Source: Paenibacillus sp. P25
GTDB lineage: Bacteria; Bacillota; Bacilli; Paenibacillales; NBRC-103111
NCBI GenBank assembly: GCA_024704175.1
Contig: CP085629.1
Span: forward strand, 5,208,001 to 5,272,000
DNA: 64,000 bases
Reading direction: 5' to 3'
Shown: positions 1 through 8,514 of the stretch, piece after piece
Layout: each line of letters starts with the position of its first letter
Numbering within the stretch: the stretch's first letter is position 1
Notes under the pieces: generated by a model
Told to the model about the DNA's origin: nothing
The model's database searches: none
The model's input: the letters and a program-made list of their open reading frames with translations, nothing else
Made by a program: the position numbers and the translations under genes

Positions 1-169
1 ATCCCTGTCCATACGGAAATAAGCCATCCTTCAAATTTAACCTTTTCGGTTATCTTCCGACAGATTGCGCAGGGATGCGGAATTCCGGGCCTTCAAACGC
101 TGGGGATGTGCCGGTTTTAACCTTGGAATATGCCGTGTTCAAACGGGTATGCCGCCGCCCGGACAGCAC

Positions 170-195
170 AAAAAAACCCGTACAGGCGTACGGGT
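170..195 (-). terminator. Rho-independent terminator
   Basis: CCCGTAC (177-183) pairs with GTACGGG (188-194) around a 4-base loop. On the minus strand it is followed by seven U (170-176). It lies about 390 bases past the acetylxylan esterase stop, so it could end that transcript or an unrecognised one between them. Confidence 0.7.
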
Positions 196-232
196 CGGGG
201 AATGAGAAACCAACTCTTGTCGTTTGAATAGC

Positions 233-415
233 TTACGGACTGAACGGCCGTTATCCGGAGAAATCGAGCATTTTGAAATTTGTAACGGACCCCGTAGTCG
301 CTATTGACCGAATCAGACCGCATTTGATCGGCATGTTCTTCTATTAATGATCCTGGAGTCCGTTACATTTGAAACGAAAGCAAATTCACGATGATAACGC
401 AGCTGACGTCCGTTA
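233..415. repeat. Nested inverted-repeat element
   Basis: TGTAACGGAC (281-290) is mirrored exactly by GTCCGTTACA (358-367). An outer pair, TTACGGAC (233-240) and GTCCGTTA (408-415), is mirrored with one mismatch. The arrangement resembles the dispersed non-coding repeats common between genes in Paenibacillus. No second copy occurs in this window, so the repeat nature is inferred. Confidence 0.35.
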
Positions 416-584
416 GACCCAATATTCAAACCGGACCGTATGTCCGCGAACGATTACCTGCCTCCAATAATCGACGCCTGAATCATTAGGATTGACGTCT
501 ACGGTAATAGATTGCCTTGAGCCAGGTTGTAATGCAGCGTTCCGCCCGCAAAGAGCACGAAGTCTTGCTTTCCTTGCAAACTCG

Positions 585-1544
585 CTAGAGTCCTAAGAAG
601 AAAGCCATCGTCTTATCGGCGAAACCCGGCAAATTCTCGTGTGCGTAATCCGGATAAATTTCGAGCTTTTTCGGAGCGCGGATTTTGTTGTAAGCTGCAA
701 ACTGCGTCGAAGGCGGGCATACGCGGTCCATCAGACCTACTCCCATCATCACCTCGCCGCGGATCCGCCCGGCCAAATGCTGGATATCGATGTAGCCGAG
801 TCGGGTAAAAATCTCCTCCTCCCGCTCATGCTGCGGATCGAATTGGCGGAAGAACGTGCGCAACTCGCCGTAAGCGTTCTCCGCCAAATCCATCTCCCAT
901 ACGCGGCGGTAATCGCTGAGGAACGGATACACCGGCGCCAGCCGTTTGATCCGCGGCTCGAGCGCCGCACAGGCGATGGTGAGCGCTCCGCCCTGGGAGC
1001 CGCCGAAGGCGCCTACCCGGTCCGGGTCCACCTCGGGCATGCTCATCGCAATGCCGGCCAGCTGGGCGGTATCGAGGAAAATATGCCGGAACAAGAGCTG
1101 ATCCTCGTGATCGTCCAGTCCGCGGATGATGTGACCGTGATGCGTCGTCCCTTTCACTCCGCCCGTGTCTTCGGACAAGCCTCCCTGCCCGCGGCAGTCC
1201 ATAGAGAATAACGAAAACCCGAGCGCAGCATAGCCGAGCTTATCCGCCCAATCCCCCGAACGGCCTGTATACCCGTGAAACTGAACAACCGCCGGATGCG
1301 GACCGGCAGCGCCCTTCGGTTTGATGTACTTGGCGTGAATCCGCGCACCGCGCACTCCGGTGAAATAAAGGTGATAGCATTCGGCGAACGGAACGTCGAA
1401 ATCCGCCTTCACCAGTTCAACCTCGGGGTTAACCGCTTTCATTTCAGCGATCGCCCGTTCCCAGTAGGCGTCAAAATCGGCCGGACGCGGGTTCCGGCCC
1501 TTGTAAGCGTATAATTTCTCTAACGGCATATCCACTAACGGCAT
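585..1544 (-). CDS. axeA: Acetylxylan esterase / cephalosporin-C deacetylase
   Basis: A 319-residue carbohydrate esterase of family CE7, which removes acetyl groups from xylo-oligosaccharides and can also deacetylate cephalosporin C. It has an alpha/beta-hydrolase fold: the nucleophile elbow GGSQGG lies a little past the middle, followed by the acid region GLMDRVCPP and the C-terminal histidine region YAHENLPG, as in Bacillus Cah. There is no signal peptide, so it is probably cytoplasmic and acts on imported oligosaccharides. I chose ATG 1544 because a GGATGGAG ribosome site precedes it; an in-frame ATG five codons upstream (1559) has no spacing for one. The frame is intact. The neighbours do not form an obvious xylan operon. 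Confidence 0.9.
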   Translation of the reverse strand: MPLVDMPLEKLYAYKGRNPRPADFDAYWERAIAEMKAVNPEVELVKADFDVPFAECYHLYFTGVRGARIHAKYIKPKGAAGPHPAVVQFHGYTGRSGDWADKLGYAALGFSLFSMDCRGQGGLSEDTGGVKGTTHHGHIIRGLDDHEDQLLFRHIFLDTAQLAGIAMSMPEVDPDRVGAFGGSQGGALTIACAALEPRIKRLAPVYPFLSDYRRVWEMDLAENAYGELRTFFRQFDPQHEREEEIFTRLGYIDIQHLAGRIRGEVMMGVGLMDRVCPPSTQFAAYNKIRAPKKLEIYPDYAHENLPGFADKTMAFFLGL

Positions 1545-1627
1545 GATCAGTTGCTCCATCCTTTCAGGTAAGCGGATTCATGGTATTTCCGTTAGTTATA
1601 CGCTACCGGGAACGGGTTTGTTGCGGG

Positions 1628-2110
1628 TTAGTTTTCCAATTCGCCCATTAATTTTCGCACCGTTTCGACCGTATGACTCAGATAAGGCCGGTAGTCCTTG
1701 CCCTCGATAAACTGGAGGAACTTTCGGCCTATAGCCGCCACCTGACGCTTATATTCCTCCGCCGGCACGTTGTAGCTGCCCAGAATCCGCGGAGGCGCAT
1801 CCTGCTTCTCGTCGACTTCCTGCAGTTCCACCGAACCGTCCTCCAAATGGCGCACGATAAAAGAGTAAGCCCGGCATTCCGGATCCCCGCGACCGCAGCA
1901 GACGAACGGCATCCGCCGCCACTCGGCAGGATCGGACCAGCGCGAAGGCTCCACATCTTGGAGCGCACTGAGCAGCGGCGCCGGAAGGCCGACGTCCACG
2001 CACAGCGGTTCCTCAATGATCGTCTCCCCGTCCAGCTCCATCCGGACATCGGCATGGACGATCTGCAGATCGGGCTCCAGCGACAAGTGATCATATTCTA
2101 AAATAAACAT
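1628..2110 (-). CDS. Conserved hypothetical protein with Cys-rich motif
   Basis: I do not recognise a named family. The protein has about 160 residues, no signal peptide and no membrane segment, and is acidic. Near its middle is a cluster FVCCGRGDPECRAYSF that resembles the C-x-C-G-x-x-x-C element found in many small uncharacterised bacterial proteins, perhaps a metal-binding or structural turn. ATG 2110 is preceded by AGAAGG at good spacing; an upstream in-frame ATG (2116) is less well placed. It stands alone between the esterase and the divergently read SASP gene. Confidence 0.65.
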   Translation of the reverse strand: MFILEYDHLSLEPDLQIVHADVRMELDGETIIEEPLCVDVGLPAPLLSALQDVEPSRWSDPAEWRRMPFVCCGRGDPECRAYSFIVRHLEDGSVELQEVDEKQDAPPRILGSYNVPAEEYKRQVAAIGRKFLQFIEGKDYRPYLSHTVETVRKLMGELEN

Positions 2111-2157
2111 CCGCATCCTTCTTTCGGCCCGTGGTTATAATTACCAATTTTTTTCCG

Positions 2158-2185
2158 CGTATAAAGTTGGTTTTGGTACATACTA
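2158..2185 (+). promoter_or_regulatory. Possible sporulation (sigma-G-like) promoter
   Basis: CATACTA at 2179-2185 fits the -10 element of forespore sigma-G promoters (CATnnTA). GTATA at 2159-2163 is a possible -35, although the 15-base spacer is shorter than usual. It lies just ahead of a SASP gene, the classic sigma-G target. Inferred from motif and context only. Confidence 0.4.
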
Positions 2186-2209
2186 CCTAGTGAACAGGAG
2201 GTGATATCG

Positions 2210-2437
2210 ATGGCAGCAGGACAATCCCGCAGCAGCAACCAACTGGTCGTTCCACAAGCGAATGCCGCTTTGGACCAACTGAAGTTTGAAGTTGCTCAAG
2301 AACTGGGTATTCAAATCCCTCAAGACGGGTACATGGGCTTCATGGCAACTCGTGACACCGGAGCAATCGGGGGTCACATCACCCGTCGTCTGGTTCAAAT
2401 CGCCGAGCAGCGGCTCGCAGGCAAGTTCACAAGATAA
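2210..2437 (+). CDS. ssp: Alpha/beta-type small acid-soluble spore protein
   Basis: A 75-residue DNA-binding protein made in the forespore that coats spore DNA and protects it from UV and heat. The sequence is a full alpha/beta-type SASP: LDQLKFEVAQELGI holds the germination protease (GPR) cleavage region, and the second half (GYMGFMATRDTGAIGGHITRR) is the conserved DNA-binding part. ATG 2210 is preceded by AGGAGGTGAT (2196-2205), near-perfect complementarity to 16S rRNA; the GTG at 2201 lies inside that site. A strong terminator follows, so it is monocistronic. Confidence 0.97.
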   Translation: MAAGQSRSSNQLVVPQANAALDQLKFEVAQELGIQIPQDGYMGFMATRDTGAIGGHITRRLVQIAEQRLAGKFTR

Positions 2438-2457
2438 GCAAGACCTGTATACTTACC

Positions 2458-2487
2458 GGGGCGGCTCTCTATGGGCCCCCTTTTTTT
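2458..2487 (+). terminator. Terminator of ssp
   Basis: GGGGC (2458-2462) pairs with GCCCC (2475-2479), followed by seven T (2481-2487), 20 bases after the SASP stop codon. Confidence 0.8.
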
Positions 2488-2528
2488 GCTTTCTATTATA
2501 ACGGAATTTCCGCACAAAATTAAATAAA

Positions 2529-2557
2529 CCTCCGCACGGGCCGCGCCCGCGTGGAGG
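2529..2557 (-). terminator. GC-rich hairpin, probable terminator
   Basis: CCTCC (2529-2533) and GGAGG (2553-2557) enclose an inner CGGGC/GCCCG stem. On the minus strand it is followed by a U-rich stretch, so it can end the transcript of the gene at 2654-3035. Confidence 0.5.
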
Positions 2558-2653
2558 AGAATAAGGTATAAGGTATAAGAAATTACAAATATAATGGCAA
2601 AGGATAAATGAAATATGAAATTGTTAACGAATCAATGAAAGATGAAGCCCGGG

Positions 2654-3035
2654 TCAATCGAAGCGCAGACGGCCCGTATCGCCCAGCAGGTTGGACATAT
2701 TATAGTTCGACTCGAAGGTCACACTGGTGCAAAGCTTATTTTGCCTCATGGCGAATTCAAACTGGATTTCTCCGTGGGTCCAGCGTTTCAGCTTTAGCGA
2801 CTCCAATGCGGTCTCACGGAAGGAATGCTGCTCTTTCTCCGACAGCCCCTTGTCCATCGTCTGAATCTCCGTTCCCTTGCTTTCCAGCGGAAAATGCCGG
2901 ATGCCGAACTTCCCCACTGCATTATTGCGAATCTGTACGAATACGGTTCCTGACGTCAAATAGGTCAGCTCCTCCTTCAGTGCCCGGAAAACATAATCAA
3001 ATTTGCCTCGCTAACGGAATTTGTTCAAGTCCCAT
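2654..3035 (-). pseudogene. Conserved hypothetical, frameshifted near its start
   Basis: Not a family I can name. The readable body is about 115 residues (FDYVFRALKEELTYLTSGTVF through SNLLGDTGRLRFD), soluble and mildly basic. ATG 3035 has an ideal AAGGAG site and begins MGLEQIPLARQ, which then hits a stop after 12 codons; removing one base near 3005 joins it directly to FDYVFRALKEEL. A second possible start at ATG 3052 is in frame with the body but has a TAG at codon 14 and no ribosome site. I read this as one gene with a single extra base, probably a sequence error like the many others here. Confidence 0.55.
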
Positions 3036-3192
3036 TTCGCTTCTCCTTCCATTTAGAATATATGGTATAAAATGTATTCCTAGGTCTACAGGACCCATTA
3101 TAGGACCAAAGACACAATTAATCAACAGGAAATTACATTTCTTAAAATTTTTTTATCCTTCGCTTACTATACGACTTATTTCTACTTTTATC

Positions 3193-3222
3193 TTGAATTG
3201 TTAAAGAAGATTCTGCTAGAAT
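3193..3222 (+). promoter_or_regulatory. Probable sigma-A promoter for mcp
   Basis: TTGAAT (3193-3198), an 18-base spacer, then TAGAAT (3217-3222). It is the best -35/-10 match in the AT-rich region upstream of the chemoreceptor. Confidence 0.5.
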
Positions 3223-3299
3223 AAAATCGGATAATGTCGATTAATGTCGAAGATAAAATCAGGTTTTGCCATTCTTTTTTTCATGAAAGGAGGCGAGTA

Positions 3300-3347
3300 G
3301 TGAATAGGACTTTGGCCTTGCTTCGAACAACCCGCAATACATACTGA
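3300..3347 (+). CDS. Possible 15-residue leader peptide
   Basis: AAAGGAGG (3286-3293) is followed six bases later by GTG and a 15-codon frame, MNRTLALLRTTRNTY, ending in TGA at 3345-3347, 24 bases before the chemoreceptor start. The ribosome site is stronger than that of the chemoreceptor itself. The peptide matches no known attenuator. It could be a translated leader that couples ribosomes to the downstream gene, or a remnant. Confidence 0.35.
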   Translation: MNRTLALLRTTRNTY

Positions 3348-3371
3348 CACAATGAAATGAGGTCACCGGCA

Positions 3372-4958
3372 ATGAAATGGTATTTGAATATGAAAACATC
3401 GGCGAAGCTGATCACGGCTTTTCTGATCATTGCGGCGATTTTGGTCGCCGTAGGCTTGTACGCCATTAAGAATCTGATGATGATGAACGACCGGCTAACC
3501 GAAATCTATAACAATGATCTGATCTCTGTCCGGGATCTGAGCGCCGCACAAATCGATTATGAGAAAAGCAAAGTCAGGCTGCGCGATATCGCCCTCGAGA
3601 CGAACAAAGCTCAAAAGGACGGGTACCTACAGCAAATTAACGATTTGCGCAAGGACCAGGCCGACAAATACGCATCTTATTCGAAAACTCCACATTCTCC
3701 GGCCGAGCTGGAGCAAATCAAAATTTACGACGCCGAATATCCGGCTTACCAGAAGCTGTTTGATGATGCCGTTCAGCTCGCTTATAAGGATGATCAAGCC
3801 GCTTTTCTGAAATTTAAGAATGAACAGCTGACCCTCCAAGAGAATAAAATCCGGGACAGCCTTGTCAATTTGATTGCCGTCAACGTGAAGCAGGCCGCCG
3901 AATCCGACGCGGAAGCGATCAAAGCTTACGAGAGTGCTCGCGCCGTTACCATCATCGTCATCATCACCGCCTGTATCCTTAGCGTTATTCTCGGTATTGC
4001 CGTTGCTCGAACCATTACACGTCCGTTAGGTCAAATCGTAGACTTGGTCGCCAAAGTAGCCGACGGGGATCTGCGCGATCAGTCCCCAATCGACACGAAG
4101 GACGAAGTCGGCCGGCTGTCGAAATCGGTCAATCAAATGATCGTGAATCTGCAGCGGCTGATCGGCGGCGTGGTTCAATCCTCGCAAAGCGTGGCCGCCG
4201 CGTCCGAGCAAATCTCCGCGAGCACGCAGGAAATTTCAGGCAGCAGTATGAATCAGGCGCAAAATGCCCAATCGATCTCGGAGCTGTTCAAAGAGCTGGC
4301 GATCGTCATCAACTCCGTAGCCGCCAGCGCCGAAGAAGCCGCTGAATTGTCCAACGCTACGGTAAAGACCGCCAGCCAAGGCGACAACGTCGTTCAAGCG
4401 TCCCTCCAGGGGATGCAAAATGTCAACCGGATGATGTCCCTCTTGGAAGAGGATTCCTGTAAAATCGGCGAAATCATTCAAGTGATCGATGACATTGCCG
4501 ATCAAACCAATCTGCTGGCGCTGAACGCCGCGATTGAAGCGGCCCGGGCCGGAGACCAGGGCCGAGGGTTTGCCGTGGTGGCGGACGAAGTGCGCAAGCT
4601 TGCGGAACGGAGCAGCTCGGCCACCAAGGAAATCTCGGCCATCATCAAGGTCATGCAGGAGAATACGAAGAAGAGCGTCCTGGCCGTATCCGGCGGCGTA
4701 ACCCAATCGGAGCAAACGGGCGAAGCGTTCCAGCAAATTATCCGGATGGTGAACGATTCGTCGCACAAAGTGAACGAAATCGCCGCCGCTTGTGAAGAAG
4801 AAGCGGCGCAGGCTTCCGAGGTGATGCAGTCGGTGGAGTCCATCGCCGTCGCCAGCGAGGAAGCGGCCGCCGCATCCGAAGAGACGGCGACCACCTGTCA
4901 ATCGTTGGCCGAGCTCGCCGACGGTCTGAATACTTCCGTTTCCCGCTTTAAGCTGTAA
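3372..4958 (+). CDS. mcp: Methyl-accepting chemotaxis protein (4HB type)
   Basis: A transmembrane chemoreceptor of about 528 residues that signals through CheW/CheA to the flagellar motor. In order: a short cytoplasmic N-terminus, TM1 (about residues 9-30), an extracellular four-helix-bundle sensor, TM2 (about 190-210), a HAMP linker (ARTITRPLGQIVDLV) and a long coiled-coil signalling domain with the hallmark hairpin DQTNLLALNAAIEAARAGDQGRGFAVVADEVRKLAE in conserved order. ATG 3372 is preferred because GAGGT precedes it; ATG 3357 has no ribosome site. The ligand cannot be inferred. Intact; closed by a strong terminator. Confidence 0.93.
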   Translation: MKWYLNMKTSAKLITAFLIIAAILVAVGLYAIKNLMMMNDRLTEIYNNDLISVRDLSAAQIDYEKSKVRLRDIALETNKAQKDGYLQQINDLRKDQADKYASYSKTPHSPAELEQIKIYDAEYPAYQKLFDDAVQLAYKDDQAAFLKFKNEQLTLQENKIRDSLVNLIAVNVKQAAESDAEAIKAYESARAVTIIVIITACILSVILGIAVARTITRPLGQIVDLVAKVADGDLRDQSPIDTKDEVGRLSKSVNQMIVNLQRLIGGVVQSSQSVAAASEQISASTQEISGSSMNQAQNAQSISELFKELAIVINSVAASAEEAAELSNATVKTASQGDNVVQASLQGMQNVNRMMSLLEEDSCKIGEIIQVIDDIADQTNLLALNAAIEAARAGDQGRGFAVVADEVRKLAERSSSATKEISAIIKVMQENTKKSVLAVSGGVTQSEQTGEAFQQIIRMVNDSSHKVNEIAAACEEEAAQASEVMQSVESIAVASEEAAAASEETATTCQSLAELADGLNTSVSRFKL

Positions 4959-4984
4959 GGCCCCTTCCAAGCTCGAAAGAAAAA

Positions 4985-5024
4985 GCGTACAAGAACCGTT
5001 TGCGGCTCCTTGTACGCTTTTTTT
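4985..5024 (+). terminator. Terminator of mcp
   Basis: GCGTACAAG (4985-4993) pairs with CTTGTACGC (5009-5017), followed by seven T (5018-5024). Confidence 0.92.
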
Positions 5025-5028
5025 ACGC

Positions 5029-5170
5029 TACAGAAAGTTTAAGTTCGCTAAGCATTAAAGCGGACTGCGACTTTCTGTACCCAAGAAAAATTTCCTGCTT
5101 ACGAAGCAGGTTTGCTGCGCAAACCGAAGGTCTGGCTACTTGGAGGGACTCCGATAAGGAGTTTTTCTTA
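5029..5170 (-). repeat. Structured intergenic repeat, copy 3
   Basis: Read on the minus strand it starts TAAGAAAA, then hairpin ACTCC-ttatc-GGAGT (5147-5170 contains a 24-base exact match, inverted, to 10631-10654), two more small hairpins (GGTTTGC/GCAAACC and CCTGCTT/AAGCAGG), TTTTCTTG, and a long hairpin TACAGAAAGT (5029-5038) / ACTTTCTGTA (5070-5079). The order of elements is the same as in the two copies after ylbJ, but the middle differs. Confidence 0.6.
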
Positions 5171-5248
5171 TACCTCCATGTGCAAAAAAGACAGAAGCCT
5201 CCGCTTCTGCCTTTAGGTCTTATCCTGTTCTCAATCCCTCTTCCCTGC

Positions 5249-7037
5249 CTATTCGGTCAGCCGTAAAAATTCCTTCACATCGGCCGCCGACAGGTCCATG
5301 GCCTGCTGCCAGAAATCGGGCTTCCGCAAATCGACGCCGAGATGCTTCTGTGCCAGCTCTTCCACGGTCATCCGGCCGGTATCCCGCAGCAAAGCAACAT
5401 ACTGCTCTTCGAAGGCTTCCCCGCGGCGAAGCGCTTCCGCGTACAAACCGGTGCTGAACATGTACCCGAATGTATACGGGAAATTGTAGAACGGCACCTC
5501 GGTAATGTAGAAATGCAGCTTCGATGCCCAGAAATGCGGATGATACTCGCTCAGGCTGTCGCGGAACGCCTCCTTCTGCGCCGACAGCATCAGCTCATTC
5601 AGACGCTCCGTGCCTAGCAGGCCCTGACGCCGTTCTTCGTAGAACGCGGTTTCGAAGATGAACCTGGCATGAATGTTCATGTAGAAAGCGACCGAACGCT
5701 GAATCTTGTCCTCCAGCAGGGTAAGCCGCTCTTCGTCCGAAGCGGCTCCCTTGACGGCGACGTCCGATACGATCATCTCCGCGAAGGTGGAGGCGGTCTC
5801 AGCCACGTTCATCGCATATTCCTGGGCAAACGCAGGCAGATCGTTCATCACATGCTGATGGTAGCCGTGCCCGAGCTCATGCGCCAGAGTGGATACATTC
5901 GAGGCCGTGCCTGAATAGGTCATAAAGATCCGCGTTTCCTCGGCGATCGGGAACGACGTGCAGAAGCCGCCGGGCCGCTTGCCGGGCCGGTCCTCCGCTT
6001 CAATCCAGCGCTTCTCGAACGCAAGCTCCGCGAAATCGGCCATCTTCGGGCTGAAGCGCCGGAATTGGTCCACAATCAGCTGCGCGCCTTCATCGTAGGA
6101 GTAGTGCTTGCTGCCCGAACCGATCGGCGCCTCCACATCGTGCCAGCTAAGCCGCTCCACGCCGAGCAGCTTGGCCTTCCGCTGCAGGTACTCAACGAAG
6201 ATATCCTTCCCCGCTCGATGACGCCCCACATGGCGTCCAGCGTTTCCTGCGACATGCGGTTGATCGCGAGCGGCTCCTTGTGCACGGAATCCCAGCCCCG
6301 GCGCTCGTACAGCTTCAGCCGGAAGCCGCCAAGCCGGTTGAGTGCATCCGCGCAGTAATCCGCATGCTCACTCCACTCTTTTTCCCAAAGCTCGAAGAGC
6401 CAGTTGCCGCACCGCCCGATCGGGGCTGTGCATCTTGTTGGCCGCTTGTCCCGCCGACAGCTCCGACAACTTGCCGTTTTCTTCAAACGGTAGGCGGAAC
6501 TTGCTCACCGTCGTGTTGTACAGCTCCCCCAGCCGTGATAGCCGTCCACCGCAAGGTCGTTCACCAACGCCTCCTGCTCCGGCGGCGGCTTCTCGGCGGC
6601 CAGCTCCCGGCGCTCCTCCAGCGGGTAAGCGATGTCCTTCAGCTCCGGCGAGGCCATCAGCTTCTTCCATACGCCGTCTTCGATCCGCCTGAGCACATCG
6701 TCGAACCGCGTAAGGGCCGAAGCATATTCCGCCCCCAGCGTCTTGACCTGACCGCCCAGGATGACCGCCTGCTTATCATTCTGATTCTCCGCAGCGAGAC
6801 ATGCGGTGAAGGAATCGGCCTCCCGCGGCTTGAGCGCAGCGGACTGCAGCTGATTCAGCACGCCGAGCAGCGGACCCGCACCGGTCGCCGTCTCCGGGAC
6901 GGACAAGCCCTCCAGAGCGGAAGCCAGATCTTGAAGCTCCCGGCGGAGACCCTTCAGGAAATCCGCGAATGCCGCCGAGCCGCTGCCCCTTCGAAGAAAC
7001 GGTCCAAATTCCAGGTCTGCGGTAATGGATTTTGCAT
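5249..7037 (-). pseudogene. pepF: Oligoendopeptidase F (M3 family), multiply frameshifted
   Basis: A cytoplasmic zinc metallopeptidase that degrades oligopeptides. The four fragments together give about 596 residues, the normal PepF length: MQNPLPQTWNLDRFFEG, then GSGSAAFADFL to AVDGYHGW, then LGELYNTTVSKFRLPF, then LFELWEKEWSEHADY to GVIER, then AGKDIFVEYLQ to the end. The last part holds the zinc motif HELGH. Frames change near 6990, 6535, 6400 and 6215, each in a G/C-rich run, and no sequence is missing between parts, so sequence error is likelier than decay. B. subtilis also has pepF (yjbG) close to the haemoglobin gene yjbI, as here. Start ATG 7037. Confidence 0.85.
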
Positions 7038-7198
7038 CACATCAGCACCCTCTCCATGAGAATATGTACATTACCATTAAAGCATATTTGGAATAGAAAG
7101 CCCAAATCATTCCAATTAGGAAAACCGATTGTTGAATTCCGGCAGACAAAGTGTTTAAATGATAGTTATATAACGATGAGAACAGGAGGGGACAAGCC

Positions 7199-7393
7199 AT
7201 GAGACCTCTTCAAATATCGCCGGAAACCGCGCAAAGGCTAGCTAAGGAGCTCAAGGTTCCGCTCGAACATTTGATGCATATGCCGCAGCATATTCTGCTG
7301 CAGAAGCTGGCCGAGCTTGCGAAGCAGTCCGGCTCCGAAGGCGGGAAGTCCGAAGAGTCCGAGTCCGCTTCCGGTAAGACCGAAGAGAAATAA
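7199..7393 (+). CDS. yycC: YycC-like small protein
   Basis: A 64-residue protein whose first 40 residues (MRPLQISPETAQRLAKELKV, then PLEHLMHMPQHILLQKL) match the small uncharacterised Firmicute family YycC. The tail is a Ser/Glu/Lys-rich low-complexity extension. AGGAGG lies at good distance upstream of ATG 7199. It is followed at once by another small gene (7410), probably in the same transcript. Function unknown. Confidence 0.85.
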   Translation: MRPLQISPETAQRLAKELKVPLEHLMHMPQHILLQKLAELAKQSGSEGGKSEESESASGKTEEK

Positions 7394-7409
7394 TGGAGTC
7401 CGAGAGCCT

Positions 7410-7664
7410 ATGATTCCTTTTGAAAATACATGGCCCTACGAGCAATTCGGCAGAGATATTTATTTTACCTCCTGCCCGATGTGCGATGCCTCCAACGTGC
7501 TGCTGCCTCTAAGGCCCCAAGACCTCGAGTCTCTGGCCGATGGCGTGAAGAAGCTCCTCGTTCTGCCGTCTTGCCGCAATAAGATCACTTTTGTCGAAGC
7601 CGACCGGGATTATCTGCTCGCGAATCGGCCGCTGCGGAGCACCCGCCAAGGTAAGCCACTCTAA
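7410..7664 (+). CDS. Small CxxC hypothetical protein
   Basis: An 84-residue protein, MIPFENTWPYEQFGRDIYFT, then SCPMCDASNVLLPLRP, then LLVLPSCRNKITFVE. The CPMC pair plus a later Cys suggest a small zinc-binding or redox site. No family recognised. The same frame is open further upstream inside yycC, but ATG 7410 with GGAG upstream is the only sensible start. It lies 16 bases after yycC, so the two are probably cotranscribed; a hairpin terminator follows. Confidence 0.7.
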   Translation: MIPFENTWPYEQFGRDIYFTSCPMCDASNVLLPLRPQDLESLADGVKKLLVLPSCRNKITFVEADRDYLLANRPLRSTRQGKPL

Positions 7665-7724
7665 CCGATCCCTGGATTAACGGCTGTGCCGTCTTTGTCC
7701 GGCAACGATCGGCAATAACGACAA

Positions 7725-7784
7725 AACGCTTAACCGTCCGCAACCGGCTACAGCCGGCCAGCGTGAAGGCTAAGCGTTTTTTCT
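7725..7784. terminator. Hairpin terminator between convergent genes
   Basis: AACGCTTA (7725-7732) pairs with TAAGCGTT (7771-7778), with an inner CCGGCT/AGCCGG stem and T-run at 7777-7782. It ends the plus-strand pair and abuts the stop of the minus-strand DUF2225 gene. Confidence 0.75.
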
Positions 7785-8490
7785 TTACATGCCCTGGACT
7801 TCTTCCTGCAGCTCCACCCGGTCCGCCAGCATGTCCTCGCGGGCAACCGCCCACTGCTCCCGGCAGGCCCGGATCATGCCGGCGTCCGTGATCCGCTTAT
7901 CGTTAATGACCCGCGTAAACCACTTCACCGCAGGCTGGTAATGCTTCAGCCGCCGGTTCAGTTCGCCGAGCAAGTACATCAGTCTCGCATTGTTCAGCTC
8001 GCCGCCCTCGCTCTCGAAGGTCCGGGTATACTCGTCGAGCGCGTATTGAAGAAAGCGCCTCTCCTGCTCCCCGTCCCCCTTGTACCTGTAAAGCCAGGCG
8101 ATATGATGCAGCAGGCTCGCGGTAATCCGGCCCTTCGCGTTCACCGTCTGGCAGCAGAGGAGACCGAGCTTGTAGGTGTAAAGCGCATCCTCCCAGGTGC
8201 GCGCTCCCCCCGAAATCCCGGGAAACCCACTGCCCCGCGATCCTGTCTTTAAACGCCTGCTTCTGCAATGCCGAGAGCTTCTCTCCCGAATTCTCCGTGC
8301 AGGCGTAACCGCAATTCGGACAAACCCGCATCACATAGTAGACGGGATTGATTTCTTTGTAATGCACGCAAAAATCGGTATCCGTCCCGGTGGCCTTCTT
8401 GAAGCTGGGACGTACGCGGGAGGTAAGGTATTCGGCTTCACAGTGAGGGCACTCCACCTTCACCTGGTACAGCGGTTCGACTTGGGCCAC
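7785..8490 (-). pseudogene. DUF2225-type Cys-rich/TPR protein, frameshifted
   Basis: A protein of about 235 residues. The N-terminal half carries two zinc-binding pairs (CPHC near residue 13 and CPNCGYAC near 62), the C-terminal half is helical and TPR-like (HHIAWLYRYKGDGEQERRFL), as in the DUF2225 family of unknown function. The two halves are in different frames; the change is near 8200 and leaves no gap. GTG 8490 has AGAAGGAAG eight bases upstream; the in-frame GTG at 8499 is too close to it. Reads toward yycC and ends against a shared terminator. Confidence 0.75.
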
Positions 8491-8514
8491 GGTGCACACT
8501 TCCTTCTGTCTGAC

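Larger units (their letters stand above)
1..584. other. Gene-poor left edge
   Basis: I see no convincing protein gene here. A short minus-strand frame (117-323) has no ribosome site or recognisable family. The stretch holds a minus-strand hairpin terminator at 170-195 and a nested set of TAACGGAC/GTCCGTTA motifs between 233 and 415, described separately. The rest, up to the stop of the esterase at 585, looks non-coding. Confidence 0.5.
3036..3371. other. Intergenic region ahead of the chemoreceptor
   Basis: An AT-rich non-coding stretch. It contains the probable vegetative promoter at 3193-3222, a short direct repeat of AATGTCGA around 3233-3250, and a tiny open frame with a strong ribosome site (3286-3347). 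No tRNA or recognised riboswitch is seen. Confidence 0.5.

Noticed and set aside
117..323. 68-codon minus-strand frame at the left edge
   Set aside because: No ribosome site, and it overlaps both the terminator hairpin and the inverted-repeat element.
5249..7037. Programmed ribosomal frameshifting in pepF
   Set aside because: There are four frame changes at unrelated sequences with no slippery heptamers, while many other genes in the window show the same defect.
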